Shown: positions 35,227-47,753, counted from the stretch's first letter. The stretch: DNA of 64,000 nucleotides from Polaribacter haliotis (GCF_014784055.1 NZ_CP061813.1:1684001-1748000); one strand, 5' to 3'. Numbers and translations are program-made. Notes: a model not told the origin generated them from the sequence alone.

Positions 35227-36513
35227 TTATCTATTGTCTATTGTTTTGAATGGTCTTAGGTTTTCACCTGTATAAATTTGTCTTGGTCTACCAATTGGTT
35301 CTTTCCCTAAACGCATTTCTTTCCATTGTGCTATCCAACCTGGTAAACGTCCCATTGCAAACATAACAGTAAACATTTCTACAGGAATATTCATTGCTCT
35401 GTAAATGATTCCTGAATAAAAATCTACGTTAGGATACAACTTTCTATCCACAAAATACGGGTCGTTTAAAGCTTCTTGTTCTAAACCTCTTGCGATATCT
35501 AAAATAGGGTCTTCGATACCTAAATCTTTTAAAACTTCATCTGCAGCCTTTTTAATAATTTTTGCTCTTGGATCGAAGTTTTTATAAACTCTATGTCCAA
35601 AGCCCATTAATCTAAAAGGGTCTGACTTGTCTTTAGCTTTAGCCATATACTTTTTAGTATCTCCACCATCTGCTTTAATAGCTTCCAACATTTCTAACAC
35701 TGCTTGATTTGCACCTCCATGAAGTGGCCCCCAAAGTGCAGAAATACCTGCTGATAAAGATGCAAATAAACCTGCGTGAGAAGAACCTACAATTCTTACT
35801 GTAGATGTAGAACAGTTTTGCTCATGATCTGCATGTAAAATTAAAAGTTTGTCTAACGCATCTTTTATTATTGGATTCATTACATAATCTTCATTAGGTT
35901 CTTCGAACATCATTTTCATAATATTCTCTACATAACCTAAAGATTTAGAACCATAATTTAATGGCAATCCTTTTTGCTTACGCATTGTCCAAGCAACTAA
36001 AACTGGAAACTTTGCCATTATTTTAACGATGGCATTGTACATTTCTTCTTCTGAATCTACATTAACAGAAGATGGGTTAAATGCTGTTAAAGCACTTGTT
36101 AATGAAGATAAAATACCCATTGGATGCGCCGTCTTTGGAAAAGCATCTAATATTTTTTTAATATCATCATCTACAACAGATTTTGTTTTAATATCTGCAT
36201 GAAATTTATCTAACTGTTCTTTGGTTGGTAAATCTCCAAAAATTAAAGCATAAGCAACTTCTAAAAAATCTGCTTTTTCTGCTAATTCTTCTATTGAATA
36301 CCCTCTGTATCTTAAAATTCCTTTTTCTCCATCTAAAAAAGTTATTGCACTTTCGCAAGAACCTGTATTTTTATAACCTGGATCTATTGTAATAACACCA
36401 TTTGTTGCACTTCTTAAGGCTTTTATATCTATTGCAACTTCATTTTCTGTTCCTTTCACAAGAGGAAATTCGTATGAATTTTCTCCAATCTGTAATTTTG
36501 CTATATCTGACAT
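35227..36513 (-). CDS. gltA: Citrate synthase
   Basis: A 428-residue type II-like citrate synthase that condenses acetyl-CoA and oxaloacetate. Active-site regions are LILHADHEQNCSTSTVR, WGPLHGGANQAV (His), FGHRVYKNFDPRA (His) and DFYSGIIYR (Asp). The length fits the hexameric Gram-negative form. Own terminator downstream; a TATCTTCG box about 37 bp upstream of the start may be its promoter. Confidence 0.98.
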   Translation of the reverse strand: MSDIAKLQIGENSYEFPLVKGTENEVAIDIKALRSATNGVITIDPGYKNTGSCESAITFLDGEKGILRYRGYSIEELAEKADFLEVAYALIFGDLPTKEQLDKFHADIKTKSVVDDDIKKILDAFPKTAHPMGILSSLTSALTAFNPSSVNVDSEEEMYNAIVKIMAKFPVLVAWTMRKQKGLPLNYGSKSLGYVENIMKMMFEEPNEDYVMNPIIKDALDKLLILHADHEQNCSTSTVRIVGSSHAGLFASLSAGISALWGPLHGGANQAVLEMLEAIKADGGDTKKYMAKAKDKSDPFRLMGFGHRVYKNFDPRAKIIKKAADEVLKDLGIEDPILDIARGLEQEALNDPYFVDRKLYPNVDFYSGIIYRAMNIPVEMFTVMFAMGRLPGWIAQWKEMRLGKEPIGRPRQIYTGENLRPFKTIDNR

Positions 36514-36640
36514 TTATAAATGGTTTTTTTATGTATTTTTCTGTGCTCACGAAGATACCAAATTTTAAATAATTTCTAAAGCAGGATATATAGATTTTTA
36601 ATATTTTAAAATAACATTAACTTATTAAACTTTAAGACAT

Positions 36641-36675
36641 AAAAAAACCTCATAAAATGATTTATGAGGCTTCAA
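36641..36675 (-). terminator. Terminator of eno
   Basis: GCCTCATAAATCATTTTATGAGG stem followed by a T-run on the minus strand, after the enolase stop. Confidence 0.8.
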
Positions 36676-36692
36676 TATTTAAAAGTTTAAAC

Positions 36693-37994
<1,302 letters not shown>

Positions 37995-38033
37995 TTAATT
38001 AATGTTTGTCTTAATTTACTGTTGCTAATTTAC

Positions 38034-38063
38034 AAAAAACCACTCTTTTAGGAGTGGTTTTAA
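38034..38063 (-). terminator. Terminator of carA
   Basis: AAACCACTC-TTTTAG-GAGTGGTTT stem with a T-run on the minus strand. Confidence 0.8.
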
Positions 38064-38105
38064 ATAGTTACTTACGAAAACGTTTTCAGTTATTAACTTA
38101 ACCGT

Positions 38106-39227
38106 TTATGAAACTGATACTTTTTTATTATTCTGAATATTCTTAATAAACTCATCGAATAAATATTCTGAATCATGTGGACCAGGACTTGCTTCTGGAT
38201 GATATTGCACAGAAAAAACCGATTTACCTTTCATTCGAATACCTGCAACTGTATGATCATTTAGATGTACATGTGTAATTTCTACATCAGGGTTTGCTTC
38301 TGTATCTTCTCTATTGATAGCAAAACCATGGTTTTGTGAAGTTATTTCTCCTTTACCAGTTAATAAATTTTTTACTGGATGATTAATTCCTCTATGACCA
38401 TTATGCATTTTATATGTAGAAATACCATTTGCCAAAGCAATAACTTGGTGTCCTAAACAGATTCCAAACAAAGGAAGATTCCTTTTAATAATTTCTTTCG
38501 CAACTTCTTGTGCATCTTTTAATGGTTCTGGATCTCCAGGTCCGTTTGAAATAAAATATCCATCTGGATTAAAAAAAGCTAACTCTTCAAATGAAGAATT
38601 ATAAGGATACACTTTTACGTAAGCTCCTCTTTTTACTAAATTCCTTAAAATATTTTTTTTAATTCCAATATCTAAAGCGGATATTTTAATTTCAGCATTT
38701 TCATCACCAACAAAATAAGGCTCTTTAGTAGAAACTTTGGAAGCTAATTCTAAACCTTCCATACTTGGTACTTCTGCTAATTGCTTTTTTAATGTATCTA
38801 TATTATCAACATCTGTTGATATAATTGCATTCATTGCTCCATTATCTCTAATATATGCAACTAATGCTCTTGTATCTACATCAGAAATACCTACTAAATT
38901 GTGTTTTGTAAACCAATCTTTTAAATTCCCATCTGAATCTACTCTAGAATGTGTAAAACTAAAATTTCTACAAATTAATCCTGAAATTTTAATTCCGTCA
39001 GATTCTACTTCTTCATTATTTACACCATAATTACCAATGTGTGCATTTGCCATTACCATAATTTGCCCAAAGTAAGATGGATCTGTAAAAATTTCTTGGT
39101 AACCAGTCATACCTGTGTTAAAGCAAATTTCTCCTGTAGCTGTTCCTTCTATACCTACAGATTTACCATAAAAAATAGTTCCGTCTGCTAATAAAACTAA
39201 GGCTTTTTTTCTTGTTTGATATTTCAT
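38106..39227 (-). CDS. carA: Carbamoyl-phosphate synthase small subunit
   Basis: A 373-residue glutamine amidotransferase subunit supplying ammonia to CarB for arginine and pyrimidine synthesis. N-terminal domain with FNTGMTGYQE; class I amidotransferase triad C257 (FGICLGHQ), H343 and E345 (QYHPEASPGP). carB is not adjacent. It follows rplQ, separated by a terminator. Confidence 0.98.
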   Translation of the reverse strand: MKYQTRKKALVLLADGTIFYGKSVGIEGTATGEICFNTGMTGYQEIFTDPSYFGQIMVMANAHIGNYGVNNEEVESDGIKISGLICRNFSFTHSRVDSDGNLKDWFTKHNLVGISDVDTRALVAYIRDNGAMNAIISTDVDNIDTLKKQLAEVPSMEGLELASKVSTKEPYFVGDENAEIKISALDIGIKKNILRNLVKRGAYVKVYPYNSSFEELAFFNPDGYFISNGPGDPEPLKDAQEVAKEIIKRNLPLFGICLGHQVIALANGISTYKMHNGHRGINHPVKNLLTGKGEITSQNHGFAINREDTEANPDVEITHVHLNDHTVAGIRMKGKSVFSVQYHPEASPGPHDSEYLFDEFIKNIQNNKKVSVS

Positions 39228-39260
39228 AGATTGTTATTGTGCTTGATGTTGTAAAAATAT

Positions 39261-39296
39261 AAAAAAAGGGATAAACGTAAACGCTTATCCCTTTTA
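39261..39296 (-). terminator. Terminator of the ribosomal protein superoperon
   Basis: AAAGGGATAAACG...CGCTTATCCCTTT stem after rplQ, flanked by A- and T-runs. Confidence 0.85.
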
Positions 39297-39324
39297 TATA
39301 ATTTAAAAAATTTTCATTTTCTAT

Positions 39325-39798
39325 TTATTCTTCAGATTTTTCTTCTGTTGCTGTTCCTTCTACTTGTGGAGCATCCGCTTTTTTGCTTCTTCCTCTACGA
39401 GTAGTTTTCTTAGCTTTTTTACCTTTAGGATTATAGATTTCGTTGTAATCTACAAATTCTATCATAGCCATAGGAGCATTATCCCCTTGACGATTTCCTA
39501 ATTTGATAATACGTAAATAACCTCCTGGTCTATCCGCAACTTTTACAGAAATTTCTTTAAATAGTTCTGTAACTGCAAATTTATCACGTAAATAACTAAA
39601 AACAATACGTCTGTTATGAGTTGTATCTGCTTTAGACTTCGTAATCAAAGGCTCTGCGAATAAACGCAATGCTTTTGCTTTTGCAACTGTTGTGTTAATA
39701 CGCTTGTGCTCTATTAAAGAACAAGTCATATTTGCTAACATCGCTTTTCTATGCGCTGTTTTTCTTCCTAAATGGTTAAATTTCTTTCCGTGTCTCAT
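39325..39798 (-). CDS. rplQ: 50S ribosomal protein L17
   Basis: A 157-residue protein starting [13 protein letters not shown]. The usual L17 core is about 116 residues. Here a C-terminal tail of about 40 residues follows, first very basic ([14 protein letters not shown]) then acidic (EEKSEE). Last gene of the superoperon, after rpoA. Confidence 0.98.
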   Translation of the reverse strand: MRHGKKFNHLGRKTAHRKAMLANMTCSLIEHKRINTTVAKAKALRLFAEPLITKSKADTTHNRRIVFSYLRDKFAVTELFKEISVKVADRPGGYLRIIKLGNRQGDNAPMAMIEFVDYNEIYNPKGKKAKKTTRRGRSKKADAPQVEGTATEEKSEE

Positions 39799-39857
39799 GA
39801 CGTTTATTTTATGCTTTCATCTTGCTCAACCCATTTTGAGGAGCAAAATATGAAAGA

Positions 39858-40850
39858 TTAATCTCTATCTAATTTATATTTACTTAAGTCCATACCAAAG
39901 TTTAAACCCTTAACAATAACTAATTCTTCTAGTTCTGTTAATGATTTTTTACCGAAGTTACGGAACTTCATTAGGTCACTTTTATTAAAAGAAACTAAAT
40001 CTCCTAATGTATCTACTTCTGCAGCTTTTAAACAATTTAAAGCTCTTACAGATAAATCCATATCGATTAATCTAGTTTTTAATAACTGACGCATGTGAAG
40101 TGATTCTTCATCATACGTTTCTGTTTGTGCAATTTCATCTGCCTCTAAAGTGATACGCTCATCTGAGAATAACATAAAGTGGTGGATTAATATTTTTGCA
40201 GCTTCTGTTAATGCATCTTTTGGATTAATTGATCCATCAGTATCGATATCGAAAACTAATTTTTCGTAATCCGTTTTTTGCTCTACACGAAAATTTTCAA
40301 TTGAATACTTAACGTTTTTAATTGGTGTATAGATAGAATCCGTAAATATTGTTCCAATTGGTGCAGTCGCCTTTTTATTTTCTTCTGCAGGAACAAATCC
40401 TCTACCTTTTTCAATTGTAATTTCTGCGTTTAATTTTACAGATTTATCCATGTTACAGATAACTAAATCTGGGTTTAGAACCTGAAAACCTGAAATAAAT
40501 TTTTGTAAATCACCTGCAGTAAATTGCTCTTGACCAGATACAGATACAGAAACAGTTTCTCTATCAGTCTCATCTATTTGTTTCTTAAAACGAACTTGTT
40601 TTAAGTTTAAGATAATTTCTGTTACATCTTCTACAACTCCAGGAACTGTAGAAAACTCATGTTCTACACCATCTACTCTTAAAGATGTAATTGCAAAACC
40701 TTCTAAAGATGATAAAAGTACTCTTCTTAAAGCGTTACCTACTGTTAAACCAAAACCTGGTTCTAAAGGTCTGAATTCAAATCTACCAGAAAAATCTGTA
40801 GATTCAATCATTATTACTTTATCTGGTTTCTGAAAATTTAAAATTGCCAT
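39858..40850 (-). CDS. rpoA: RNA polymerase subunit alpha
   Basis: A 330-residue subunit: N-terminal dimerisation domain (about 1-235; [20 protein letters not shown]) and C-terminal DNA-contacting domain (about 255-330; [15 protein letters not shown]). Located in the alpha operon between rpsD and rplQ, as usual. Confidence 0.99.
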   Translation of the reverse strand: MAILNFQKPDKVIMIESTDFSGRFEFRPLEPGFGLTVGNALRRVLLSSLEGFAITSLRVDGVEHEFSTVPGVVEDVTEIILNLKQVRFKKQIDETDRETVSVSVSGQEQFTAGDLQKFISGFQVLNPDLVICNMDKSVKLNAEITIEKGRGFVPAEENKKATAPIGTIFTDSIYTPIKNVKYSIENFRVEQKTDYEKLVFDIDTDGSINPKDALTEAAKILIHHFMLFSDERITLEADEIAQTETYDEESLHMRQLLKTRLIDMDLSVRALNCLKAAEVDTLGDLVSFNKSDLMKFRNFGKKSLTELEELVIVKGLNFGMDLSKYKLDRD

Positions 40851-40942
40851 ATTTCTTCGTTTTAATTGTTATTTAGTTGCGCGATTTATAAGTTTGAAGA
40901 AGTCAAATAAATCCTTTGGCCAAATACCAATATGATTAATTA

Positions 40943-41548
40943 TTATTTAGAATATAATTCTACAATTAATTGTTCTTTGATGTTCTCTGGGATTTGTAAT
41001 CTTTCTGGCACCTTTACAAAAGTTCCAGTTTTAGTATCATTATTCCAAGTTAACCATTCAAAAACATTGTTTGTAGAAGCTAAAGCATCTTCGATAGCTA
41101 CTAAAGATTTTGATTTTTCTCTTACAGAAACAACATCTCCTTCTTTTAATCTAAAAGATGGAATGTTTACTAACTCTCCATTTACAGTTATATGTCTGTG
41201 AGAAACTAGTTGACGAGCTCCACTTCTTGATTTAGAAATACCCATTCTATAAACTACGTTATCTAAACGAGACTCACATAATTGTAATAAAATTTCACCT
41301 GTAATTCCTTGAGATGAAGACGCATCTTTAAATAAGTTTCTGAATTGACGCTCTAAAATACCATAAGTATATTTAGCTTTTTGCTTCTCCATTAATTGAG
41401 TTGCATATTCAGATTTTTTCCCTCTTCTTCTTGCATTTCCATGCTGTCCTGGAGGATAGTTTCTTTTTTCGAAGTTTTTATCTTCTCCAAAGATTGCTTC
41501 GCCAAATTTACGAGCAATTTTAGTTTTTGGTCCTGTATATCTTGCCAT
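40943..41548 (-). CDS. rpsD: 30S ribosomal protein S4
   Basis: A 201-residue 16S-binding assembly protein. It starts [17 protein letters not shown] and has an S4 RNA-binding domain around 95-155 ([13 protein letters not shown]). It has no N-terminal Cys cluster, so it is zinc-free. A gap of about 130 bp separates it from rpsK and includes a CTGAA/TTCAG hairpin. Confidence 0.98.
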   Translation of the reverse strand: MARYTGPKTKIARKFGEAIFGEDKNFEKRNYPPGQHGNARRRGKKSEYATQLMEKQKAKYTYGILERQFRNLFKDASSSQGITGEILLQLCESRLDNVVYRMGISKSRSGARQLVSHRHITVNGELVNIPSFRLKEGDVVSVREKSKSLVAIEDALASTNNVFEWLTWNNDTKTGTFVKVPERLQIPENIKEQLIVELYSK

Positions 41549-41677
41549 TTCGTTGTTGTTATAAATAGGGATTATGAATTAAGGCTTACTCCTTCGATAA
41601 TCTGATTCCTATTAAATTAAAATATAATTAATTTTGATATTCTTTATCTTGAGAAAAAGAACTGAAACTAGTTCAGC

Positions 41678-42061
41678 TTATACTCTTCTTCTTTTTGGTG
41701 GACGACATCCATTATGAGGAATTGGTGTAACATCAATAATTTCAGTTACTTCAATACCAGCATTGTGGATAGATCTAATAGCAGATTCTCTACCATTACC
41801 TGGTCCTTTTACGTAAACTTTTACTTTACGTAAACCAGCTTCTTTTGCTACGTTAGCACAATCTTCTGCTGCTAATTGAGCTGCATATGGAGTATTCTTT
41901 TTAGAACCTCTAAAACCCATTTTACCTGCAGATGACCAAGAAATAACGTCACCTTTTTTATTTGTTAAAGAAATAATGATATTGTTGAAAGATGCAGTTA
42001 CGTGAGCCTCTCCAACAGCTTCAATTATTACTTTACGTTTCTTTGCGCTTGCTTTTGCCAT
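41678..42061 (-). CDS. rpsK: 30S ribosomal protein S11
   Basis: A 127-residue platform protein with [17 protein letters not shown] and the conserved end [15 protein letters not shown]. Preceded by rpsM in the alpha operon. Confidence 0.98.
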   Translation of the reverse strand: MAKASAKKRKVIIEAVGEAHVTASFNNIIISLTNKKGDVISWSSAGKMGFRGSKKNTPYAAQLAAEDCANVAKEAGLRKVKVYVKGPGNGRESAIRSIHNAGIEVTEIIDVTPIPHNGCRPPKRRRV

Positions 42062-42140
42062 AATTATTTAAGTTTTAGTAATTTAGTTTTCTAATATTTA
42101 GAGTATACTAATATTTAGATCTTTATTACTTTATCTAACT

Positions 42141-42506
42141 TTATTTTTTCTTGTTAGCTACAGTTTTTCTCTTACCTTTTCTAGTACGCGAGTTATTCTT
42201 AGTTCTTTGTCCTCTTAAAGGAAGCCCCAATCTATGACGAATCCCTCTCTGACAACCAATATCCATCAAACGTTTGATGTTTATTTGTACTTCAGAACGT
42301 AATTCTCCTTCGATTGTGAAAGATCCAACTTGTTCTCTAATTGCTGCGATTTGATCATCAGTCCAATCTTGAACTTTAATACTTTCGTCAACTTTTGCGT
42401 TTGCTAGAACTTCTTGAGCTCTGCTGCTACCTATACCAAAGATGTAAGTTAAAGCGATAACACCTCTTTTATTCTTTGGAATATCAATACCTGCTATTCT
42501 TGCCAT
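42141..42506 (-). CDS. rpsM: 30S ribosomal protein S13
   Basis: A 121-residue head protein with [14 protein letters not shown] and [17 protein letters not shown] C-terminal region. Its ATG shares one base with the rpmJ stop (TAATG), indicating coupled translation. Confidence 0.98.
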   Translation of the reverse strand: MARIAGIDIPKNKRGVIALTYIFGIGSSRAQEVLANAKVDESIKVQDWTDDQIAAIREQVGSFTIEGELRSEVQINIKRLMDIGCQRGIRHRLGLPLRGQRTKNNSRTRKGKRKTVANKKK

Positions 42507-42622
42507 TACCCTTGTCTTTGTTTAAATCTAGGATTTTGTTTATTAATTACATATAATCTACCTTTTCTGCGAACTATTTTGCAGTCGGCACTTCTTTTCT
42601 TAACTGATGCTCTTACTTTCAT
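42506..42622 (-). CDS. rpmJ: 50S ribosomal protein L36
   Basis: A 38-residue protein starting [20 protein letters not shown] and ending NPRFKQRQG. Only one Cys (C14) remains of the usual CxxC...C/H zinc site, so this is a zinc-independent type. It lies between infA and rpsM as expected. Confidence 0.95.
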   Translation of the reverse strand: MKVRASVKKRSADCKIVRRKGRLYVINKQNPRFKQRQG

Positions 42623-42704
42623 CTCTTTTGTTTTATTTAAAAATTAAAGATTATTAGATTCAAAAAATAACTAATCGTTTAATTTCGAATCCTAATTAAA
42701 TACT

Positions 42705-42920
42705 TTAATATCTATAAGTAATTCTTGCTTTTGTTAAATCGTAAGGACTCATTTCTAATTTTACCTTGTCTCCAGGTAAAAGTTTAATATAATGCATACG
42801 CATTTTACCAGAGATATGAGCTGTAACAATATGTCCGTTTTCTAATTCTACACGAAACATTGCATTTGATAATGCTTCTGTAATAGTTCCATCTTGTTGA
42901 ATTGCTGATTGCTTAGCCAT
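42705..42920 (-). CDS. infA: Translation initiation factor IF-1
   Basis: A 71-residue S1/OB-fold protein starting [17 protein letters not shown], with FRVELENGH and [19 protein letters not shown]. It binds the ribosomal A site during initiation. It follows secY by one base; no map or adk gene intervenes, unlike in many other bacteria. Confidence 0.98.
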   Translation of the reverse strand: MAKQSAIQQDGTITEALSNAMFRVELENGHIVTAHISGKMRMHYIKLLPGDKVKLEMSPYDLTKARITYRY

Positions 42921-42921
42921 A

Positions 42922-44244
42922 TTATTTATTCGATTTTCTATTGCTATTTCCCGGTTTCATTAAACCATCGTAATGACGATTTAATAAATACGAGTTAATT
43001 TGTTGCATCGTATCAATTGCAACACCTACCATAATTATTAATGATGTTCCTCCGTAAAACATAGCCCAACTTTGTTGTACTCCAAATTGAACTACAATTG
43101 CTGGTAAAATAGATAATGCTGCTAAAAATAACGATCCTGGGAACGTAATTCTAGATAAAACGCTATCTAACTTTTCTGCTGTGTCTTTTCCTGGTCTAAT
43201 CCCTGGTATAAAACCACCACTTCTTTTTAAATCTTCAGCCATTTTATTCGTAGGAATAGTAATTGCTGTATAGAAAAAACTAAAAATAATAATTAACAAT
43301 GCAAAAATTACATTGTACCATAGTCCATTAATATCTTGTAAACTTGCGATTGCTGGAAACCTTTGTGCTAAAGCAACTGGTAAAAACATAATTGCTTGTG
43401 CAAAGATAATTGGCATAACACCTGCTGCATTTAATTTCAAAGGGATATAATCTCTTGAACCTGCAACATTTTGTATATTTCCTGCAACTGTTCTTCTGGC
43501 ATATTGTACTGCAATCTTTCGAACAGCAGTAACTAATAACACAGTTAATAAAATTACTACAAACCAAACGATAATTTCAATAAGAATCATCATGATACCT
43601 CCTGCTCCTGCATTTGTTGTCTTTGCAACAAACTCTTGTAAAAATGCAGCTGGAAAATTAGCGATAATACCAACAGTAATTAATAATGAAATACCATTAC
43701 CAACACCTTTGTCTGTAATACGCTCTCCTAACCACATTGCAAAAATTGTTCCAGCAGTTAAAATGATAATTGATGAAATCCAAAAAGTAGGCCCACTTAC
43801 TAAAAAAGCCTCTGGTCCAAGACCAAATTGTGTTTTAATAGCAGTAATATACGTTGGTGCTTGTACTAACGTAATACCAATGGTTAACCATCTTGTAATT
43901 TGCGTAATTTTCTTACGTCCACTTTCTCCATCTTTTTGTAACTTCTGTAAATAAGGAACCGCAATTCCCATTAACTGAACTACAATAGATGCAGAAATAT
44001 AAGGCATAATACCAAGTGCCATTACTGACGCTCTAGCAAATGCTCCTCCTGTAAATGCATTCAATAATCCTAAAAGACCTCCTGAAGTACTTTCTTTTAA
44101 TGCTGATAATTGTAATGGATCTATTCCTGGTAATGGAACAGCTGCCATAAAACGATACACAGCAATTAAACCGATTGTAAGAAGAATTTTATTCTTTAAT
44201 TCTTCAATCTTAAAAATGTCTTTTAGTGTATTAATAAAATTCAT
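42922..44244 (-). CDS. secY: Protein translocase subunit SecY
   Basis: A 440-residue channel of the Sec translocon with ten membrane helices. Landmarks are [14 protein letters not shown], the plug region near [11 protein letters not shown] and [15 protein letters not shown] in the C5 loop. It lies between rplO and infA in the spc operon. Confidence 0.98.
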   Translation of the reverse strand: MNFINTLKDIFKIEELKNKILLTIGLIAVYRFMAAVPLPGIDPLQLSALKESTSGGLLGLLNAFTGGAFARASVMALGIMPYISASIVVQLMGIAVPYLQKLQKDGESGRKKITQITRWLTIGITLVQAPTYITAIKTQFGLGPEAFLVSGPTFWISSIIILTAGTIFAMWLGERITDKGVGNGISLLITVGIIANFPAAFLQEFVAKTTNAGAGGIMMILIEIIVWFVVILLTVLLVTAVRKIAVQYARRTVAGNIQNVAGSRDYIPLKLNAAGVMPIIFAQAIMFLPVALAQRFPAIASLQDINGLWYNVIFALLIIIFSFFYTAITIPTNKMAEDLKRSGGFIPGIRPGKDTAEKLDSVLSRITFPGSLFLAALSILPAIVVQFGVQQSWAMFYGGTSLIIMVGVAIDTMQQINSYLLNRHYDGLMKPGNSNRKSNK

Positions 44245-44255
44245 ATTTACGTTTC

Positions 44256-44705
44256 TTATAAAGTAACTACTTCTCCTCCAGCAGCCTCAATAGCCGCTTT
44301 TGCAGTTGCAGTAAATTTATGTACAGTTATGTTTAATTTAGCTTTTAATTCTCCGTTTCCTAAAATTTTAATTAGGTCGTTTTTTCTTGCCAATCTATTA
44401 GCAATTAAAATATCTAAATTAACTGTATCTGTTATCTTTCCACTATCTACTAAAGATTGTAACTTGTCTAAATTGATTCCTTGATATTCTTTACGATTAA
44501 TATTCGTAAAACCAAATTTAGGTACACGTCTTTGAAGTGGCATCTGCCCTCCTTCAAAACCAATCTTCTTAGAATAACCAGAACGAGATTTCTGTCCATT
44601 GTGTCCTCTTGTAGCAGTACCACCCTTTCCAGATCCTTCACCTCTTGCAATTCTTTTTCCTTTTTTAATGGAACCTTCTGCCGGTGTTAAATTATGTAAA
44701 CTCAT
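44256..44705 (-). CDS. rplO: 50S ribosomal protein L15
   Basis: A 149-residue protein with the glycine-rich tail GEGSGKGGTATRGHNGQK near the N-terminus and a globular C-terminal domain (IKILGNGELKAKLNI). Located in the spc operon before secY. Confidence 0.98.
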   Translation of the reverse strand: MSLHNLTPAEGSIKKGKRIARGEGSGKGGTATRGHNGQKSRSGYSKKIGFEGGQMPLQRRVPKFGFTNINRKEYQGINLDKLQSLVDSGKITDTVNLDILIANRLARKNDLIKILGNGELKAKLNITVHKFTATAKAAIEAAGGEVVTL

Positions 44706-44719
44706 CTTTTATAAATATC

Positions 44720-44902
44720 TTATTTAATTTCTTCGTAAGAAACTAAGTGTTTAACTGTATTTACCATACCAATAATTGTAGGAGTTGCCTCATGTTCTAC
44801 AGTTTGGTTCATTCTACGTAAACCTAATGCTTCTAAAGTTCTCTTTTGGTTCTGAAGACGCCCGATTTGACTTTTTACTTGTGTAACTTTAATTCTTGCC
44901 AT
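44720..44902 (-). CDS. rpmD: 50S ribosomal protein L30
   Basis: A 60-residue L30 ([29 protein letters not shown]), standard short bacterial length, between rpsE and rplO. Confidence 0.97.
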   Translation of the reverse strand: MARIKVTQVKSQIGRLQNQKRTLEALGLRRMNQTVEHEATPTIIGMVNTVKHLVSYEEIK

Positions 44903-44913
44903 CGTTCTTAGAT

Positions 44914-45435
44914 TTATCCGTTAAATACTTTTTCTAAAGATATACCTCTTTGCTTTGCCACTGAAGATGCACTACGTAATTGTAATAATGCATTAAAAGT
45001 TGCTTTTACAGCATTGTGAGGATTAGAAGATCCTTGAGATTTTGATAAAACATCATGTACCCCAACTGATTCTAATACAGCACGAACAGCTCCACCAGCA
45101 ATAACTCCTGTACCAGCAGAAGCAGGTTTGATAAATACTTTCGCACCACCAAATTTACCTTTTTGCTCATGAGGTAATGTACCCTCTAAAATTGGTATTC
45201 TTATTAAATTTTTCTTTGCATCTTCAACAGCTTTTGCTATTGCTGAAGAAACATCTTTAGATTTTCCTAATCCATGTCCAACAACTCCGTTACCATCTCC
45301 AACTACTACAATTGCAGAGAAACCAAATGCTCTACCACCCTTCGTTACTTTGGTAACACGTTGTACACCTACTAATCTATCTACAAGCTCTAACCCACTT
45401 GGTTTAACTCTTTCTACGTTTTTATAACCTTGCAT
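44914..45435 (-). CDS. rpsE: 30S ribosomal protein S5
   Basis: A 173-residue protein with a double-stranded RNA-binding fold ([20 protein letters not shown]) and [17 protein letters not shown]. It forms part of the mRNA entry channel. Between rplR and rpmD. Confidence 0.98.
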   Translation of the reverse strand: MQGYKNVERVKPSGLELVDRLVGVQRVTKVTKGGRAFGFSAIVVVGDGNGVVGHGLGKSKDVSSAIAKAVEDAKKNLIRIPILEGTLPHEQKGKFGGAKVFIKPASAGTGVIAGGAVRAVLESVGVHDVLSKSQGSSNPHNAVKATFNALLQLRSASSVAKQRGISLEKVFNG

Positions 45436-45441
45436 AATTTC

Positions 45442-45792
45442 TTAAAATTTTAAACCAGCTTCTCTTGCAGCTTCTGCTAATACTTTAACTCTACCATGGT
45501 ATAAATAACCATTTCTATCGAAAGCAACAGCTTCTACACCTGCTTTATTAGCTTTTTCTGCGATTGTTTTACCAACTGCTGTAGCTGCCTCAACTTTAGA
45601 ACTTGCTTTTATATCTTTATCTCTTGATGAAACTGAAGCTAAAGTAACTCCATTTACATCGTCTACTAGTTGTGCGTAAATCTCTTTGTTACTTCTATAA
45701 ACCGATAATCTTGGTTTTGTAGCTGTACCAGAGATAATCTTTCTGATTCTACGCTTTATTCTAGCTCTTCTTTGTAGCTTTGATAATGCCAT
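45442..45792 (-). CDS. rplR: 50S ribosomal protein L18
   Basis: A 116-residue 5S rRNA-binding protein: [19 protein letters not shown], then [12 protein letters not shown], ending in [17 protein letters not shown]. Six bases from rpsE. Confidence 0.98.
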   Translation of the reverse strand: MALSKLQRRARIKRRIRKIISGTATKPRLSVYRSNKEIYAQLVDDVNGVTLASVSSRDKDIKASSKVEAATAVGKTIAEKANKAGVEAVAFDRNGYLYHGRVKVLAEAAREAGLKF

Positions 45793-45803
45793 ATTGCTAT
45801 TTA

Positions 45804-46349
45804 TTATGCAGATTTACCTGCTTTTCTTCTTAATAATTCACCAACAAACTTAACACCTTTACCTTTGTAAGGCTCTGGAGCTCTGAAAGAACGGATCTTT
45901 GCAGCAATTTGACCCACTAATTGTTTGTCAAATGAAGATAATTTAATGATCGGGTTTTTCCCTTTCTCAGATACTGTTTCGATTTTAACTTCTGGAGCTA
46001 ATTCTAATACAATATTATGTGAGAAACCTAAAGCTAAGTCTAATTTTTGTCCTTGATTTGAGGCTCTATAACCTACACCAACCAATTCTAACTCTTTTGT
46101 CCAGCCTTTACTTACACCTTCAATCATGTTATTGACTAAAGCTCTCATTAAACCATGTTGTGCTTTATGGTCTTTACTTTCTGATGCTCTATCTAAAGTG
46201 ATAATACCATCTTCAATTTTAATTGATATACCCTCAGAAATAGTTTGATTTAACTCACCTAATTTTCCTTTTACGGTTATAACATTGTCTTTTATGTTTA
46301 CATCTACACCTTGTGAAATGCTAACGGGATTTTTTCCTATTCTACTCAT
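45804..46349 (-). CDS. rplF: 50S ribosomal protein L6
   Basis: A 181-residue protein starting MSRIGKNPV, with two L6 domains and the conserved [14 protein letters not shown] near the C-terminus. Between rpsH and rplR. Confidence 0.98.
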   Translation of the reverse strand: MSRIGKNPVSISQGVDVNIKDNVITVKGKLGELNQTISEGISIKIEDGIITLDRASESKDHKAQHGLMRALVNNMIEGVSKGWTKELELVGVGYRASNQGQKLDLALGFSHNIVLELAPEVKIETVSEKGKNPIIKLSSFDKQLVGQIAAKIRSFRAPEPYKGKGVKFVGELLRRKAGKSA

Positions 46350-46359
46350 TTCTTAAGAT

Positions 46360-46758
46360 TTAATAAACGTAACATAAAACTTCTCCTCCAACATTCTCTA
46401 GACGTGCTTTTTTGTTTGTCATTACACCTTTCGACGTAGAAACAATAGCAATTCCAAGTCCGTTTAATACTCTTGGCATCTCTGTAGAGCCAACATATTT
46501 ACGTAAACCTGGTGTACTAATTCGTTGAATTTTTCTAATTACTGACTCTTTTGTTTCTCTGTCATATTTTAAAGCAATCTTAATTGTCCCCTGAACTTTA
46601 TCGTCATTGAACTGATAGCTTAAAATATACCCTTGATCAAACAAAATTTTAGTCATTTCCTTCTTCAAGTTTGAAGCTGGAATTTCCACTACTCTGTGTC
46701 CTGCTGCGATTGCATTTCTTACTCTAGTAAGAAAATCCGCGATTGGATCTGTATACAT
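46360..46758 (-). CDS. rpsH: 30S ribosomal protein S8
   Basis: A 132-residue 16S-binding protein: [16 protein letters not shown] and [14 protein letters not shown]. In E. coli S8 autoregulates the spc operon. Here it has a 160-bp gap upstream with a probable promoter and a structured leader, so local autoregulation is plausible (inference). Confidence 0.98.
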   Translation of the reverse strand: MYTDPIADFLTRVRNAIAAGHRVVEIPASNLKKEMTKILFDQGYILSYQFNDDKVQGTIKIALKYDRETKESVIRKIQRISTPGLRKYVGSTEMPRVLNGLGIAIVSTSKGVMTNKKARLENVGGEVLCYVY

Positions 46759-46805
46759 ATTTATTTAAATTGCGATTCCGGTTTTCGAAAGTCTCTATTG
46801 TACCT

Positions 46806-46819
46806 ACAGATTTCTCTGT
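46806..46819 (-). promoter_or_regulatory. Hairpin in the rpsH leader with GAAA tetraloop
   Basis: Minus strand ACAGA-GAAA-TCTGT: a 5-bp stem closed by a GNRA loop, 48 bp before the rpsH ATG and inside the leader that would start from the internal promoter. Confidence 0.45.
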
Positions 46820-46874
46820 GAAATTCGAACCTATAATCAGTTAACATTCTTATACTCAAAAAAAATAGAGCGTG

Positions 46875-46882
46875 CAAAGATA
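46875..46882 (-). promoter_or_regulatory. Probable internal promoter of the spc operon (-7 box)
   Basis: Minus-strand TATCTTTG is an exact TAnnTTTG match. At the -33 position there is TTA rather than TTG, 19 bp upstream. It would give a leader of about 110 bases before rpsH. Confidence 0.5.
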
Positions 46883-46920
46883 CACATTCTATTTTTATTT
46901 TTAAGCTTTATTTCTGATTT

Positions 46921-47190
46921 CTACCAACTTGCTTTTCTAACACCTGGTATTAACCCTTGATTTGCCATTTCACGGAAAGTTACACGAGACAAACCAAACT
47001 GACGCATATATCCTTTTGGACGACCCGTTAATTTACATCTATTATGTAATCTAATTGGTGATGCATTTCTTGGTAATTTCTGTAATGCTTCATAATCTCC
47101 AGCTTCTTTTAAAGCTTTTCTTTTTTCAGCATATTTTGCAACAGTACTTTCTCTCTTGCGCTCACGCGCTTTCATTGATTCTTTAGCCAT
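46921..47190 (-). CDS. rpsN: 30S ribosomal protein S14 (zinc-free form)
   Basis: An 89-residue long-form S14: [34 protein letters not shown], ending [12 protein letters not shown] single Cys remains, so no zinc finger. Last gene before the gap ahead of rpsH. Confidence 0.98.
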   Translation of the reverse strand: MAKESMKARERKRESTVAKYAEKRKALKEAGDYEALQKLPRNASPIRLHNRCKLTGRPKGYMRQFGLSRVTFREMANQGLIPGVRKASW

Positions 47191-47193
47191 TTC

Positions 47194-47745
47194 TTAATTT
47201 TTTTTGAATGGTAAACCTAATTCTCCTAATAATGATTTCGCTTCTTTATCAGTGTCTGCAGATGTTACAAATGTAATATCCATTCCATTGATTTTCTTCA
47301 CTTGATCAATATTTATTTCTGGGTAGATGATTTGTTCAGTAATTCCTAAATTGTAATTACCTCTTCCATCAAAACCATTAGCTTTAATACCGTTAAAGTC
47401 TCTTACACGAGGCAAAGAAGCTGTAACCAATCTATCTAAGAACTCGTACATTTTATCTCCACGTAAAGTAACTTTTACACCAATTGGCATACCTTTACGT
47501 AATTTAAATGCGGCAACATCTTTTTTAGACATCGTAGAAATTGCTTTTTGACCCGTAATTTTAGTCAGCTCTTCTAAGGCATAATCTATTAATTTCTTAT
47601 CTGCAATTGCAGCACCAACACCTTTAGAAACAACAATTTTTTCTAATTTAGGTACTTGCATTACATTTTTATAACTGAATTCTTCAGTAAGAGCGGTAAC
47701 CACTCTATCTTTGTATTCTGCTTTTAATCTTGGTACGTAACTCAT
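47194..47745 (-). CDS. rplE: 50S ribosomal protein L5
   Basis: A 183-residue 5S rRNA-binding protein: [37 protein letters not shown]. Three bases from rpsN. Confidence 0.98.
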   Translation of the reverse strand: MSYVPRLKAEYKDRVVTALTEEFSYKNVMQVPKLEKIVVSKGVGAAIADKKLIDYALEELTKITGQKAISTMSKKDVAAFKLRKGMPIGVKVTLRGDKMYEFLDRLVTASLPRVRDFNGIKANGFDGRGNYNLGITEQIIYPEINIDQVKKINGMDITFVTSADTDKEAKSLLGELGLPFKKN

Positions 47746-47753
47746 GATTATTA

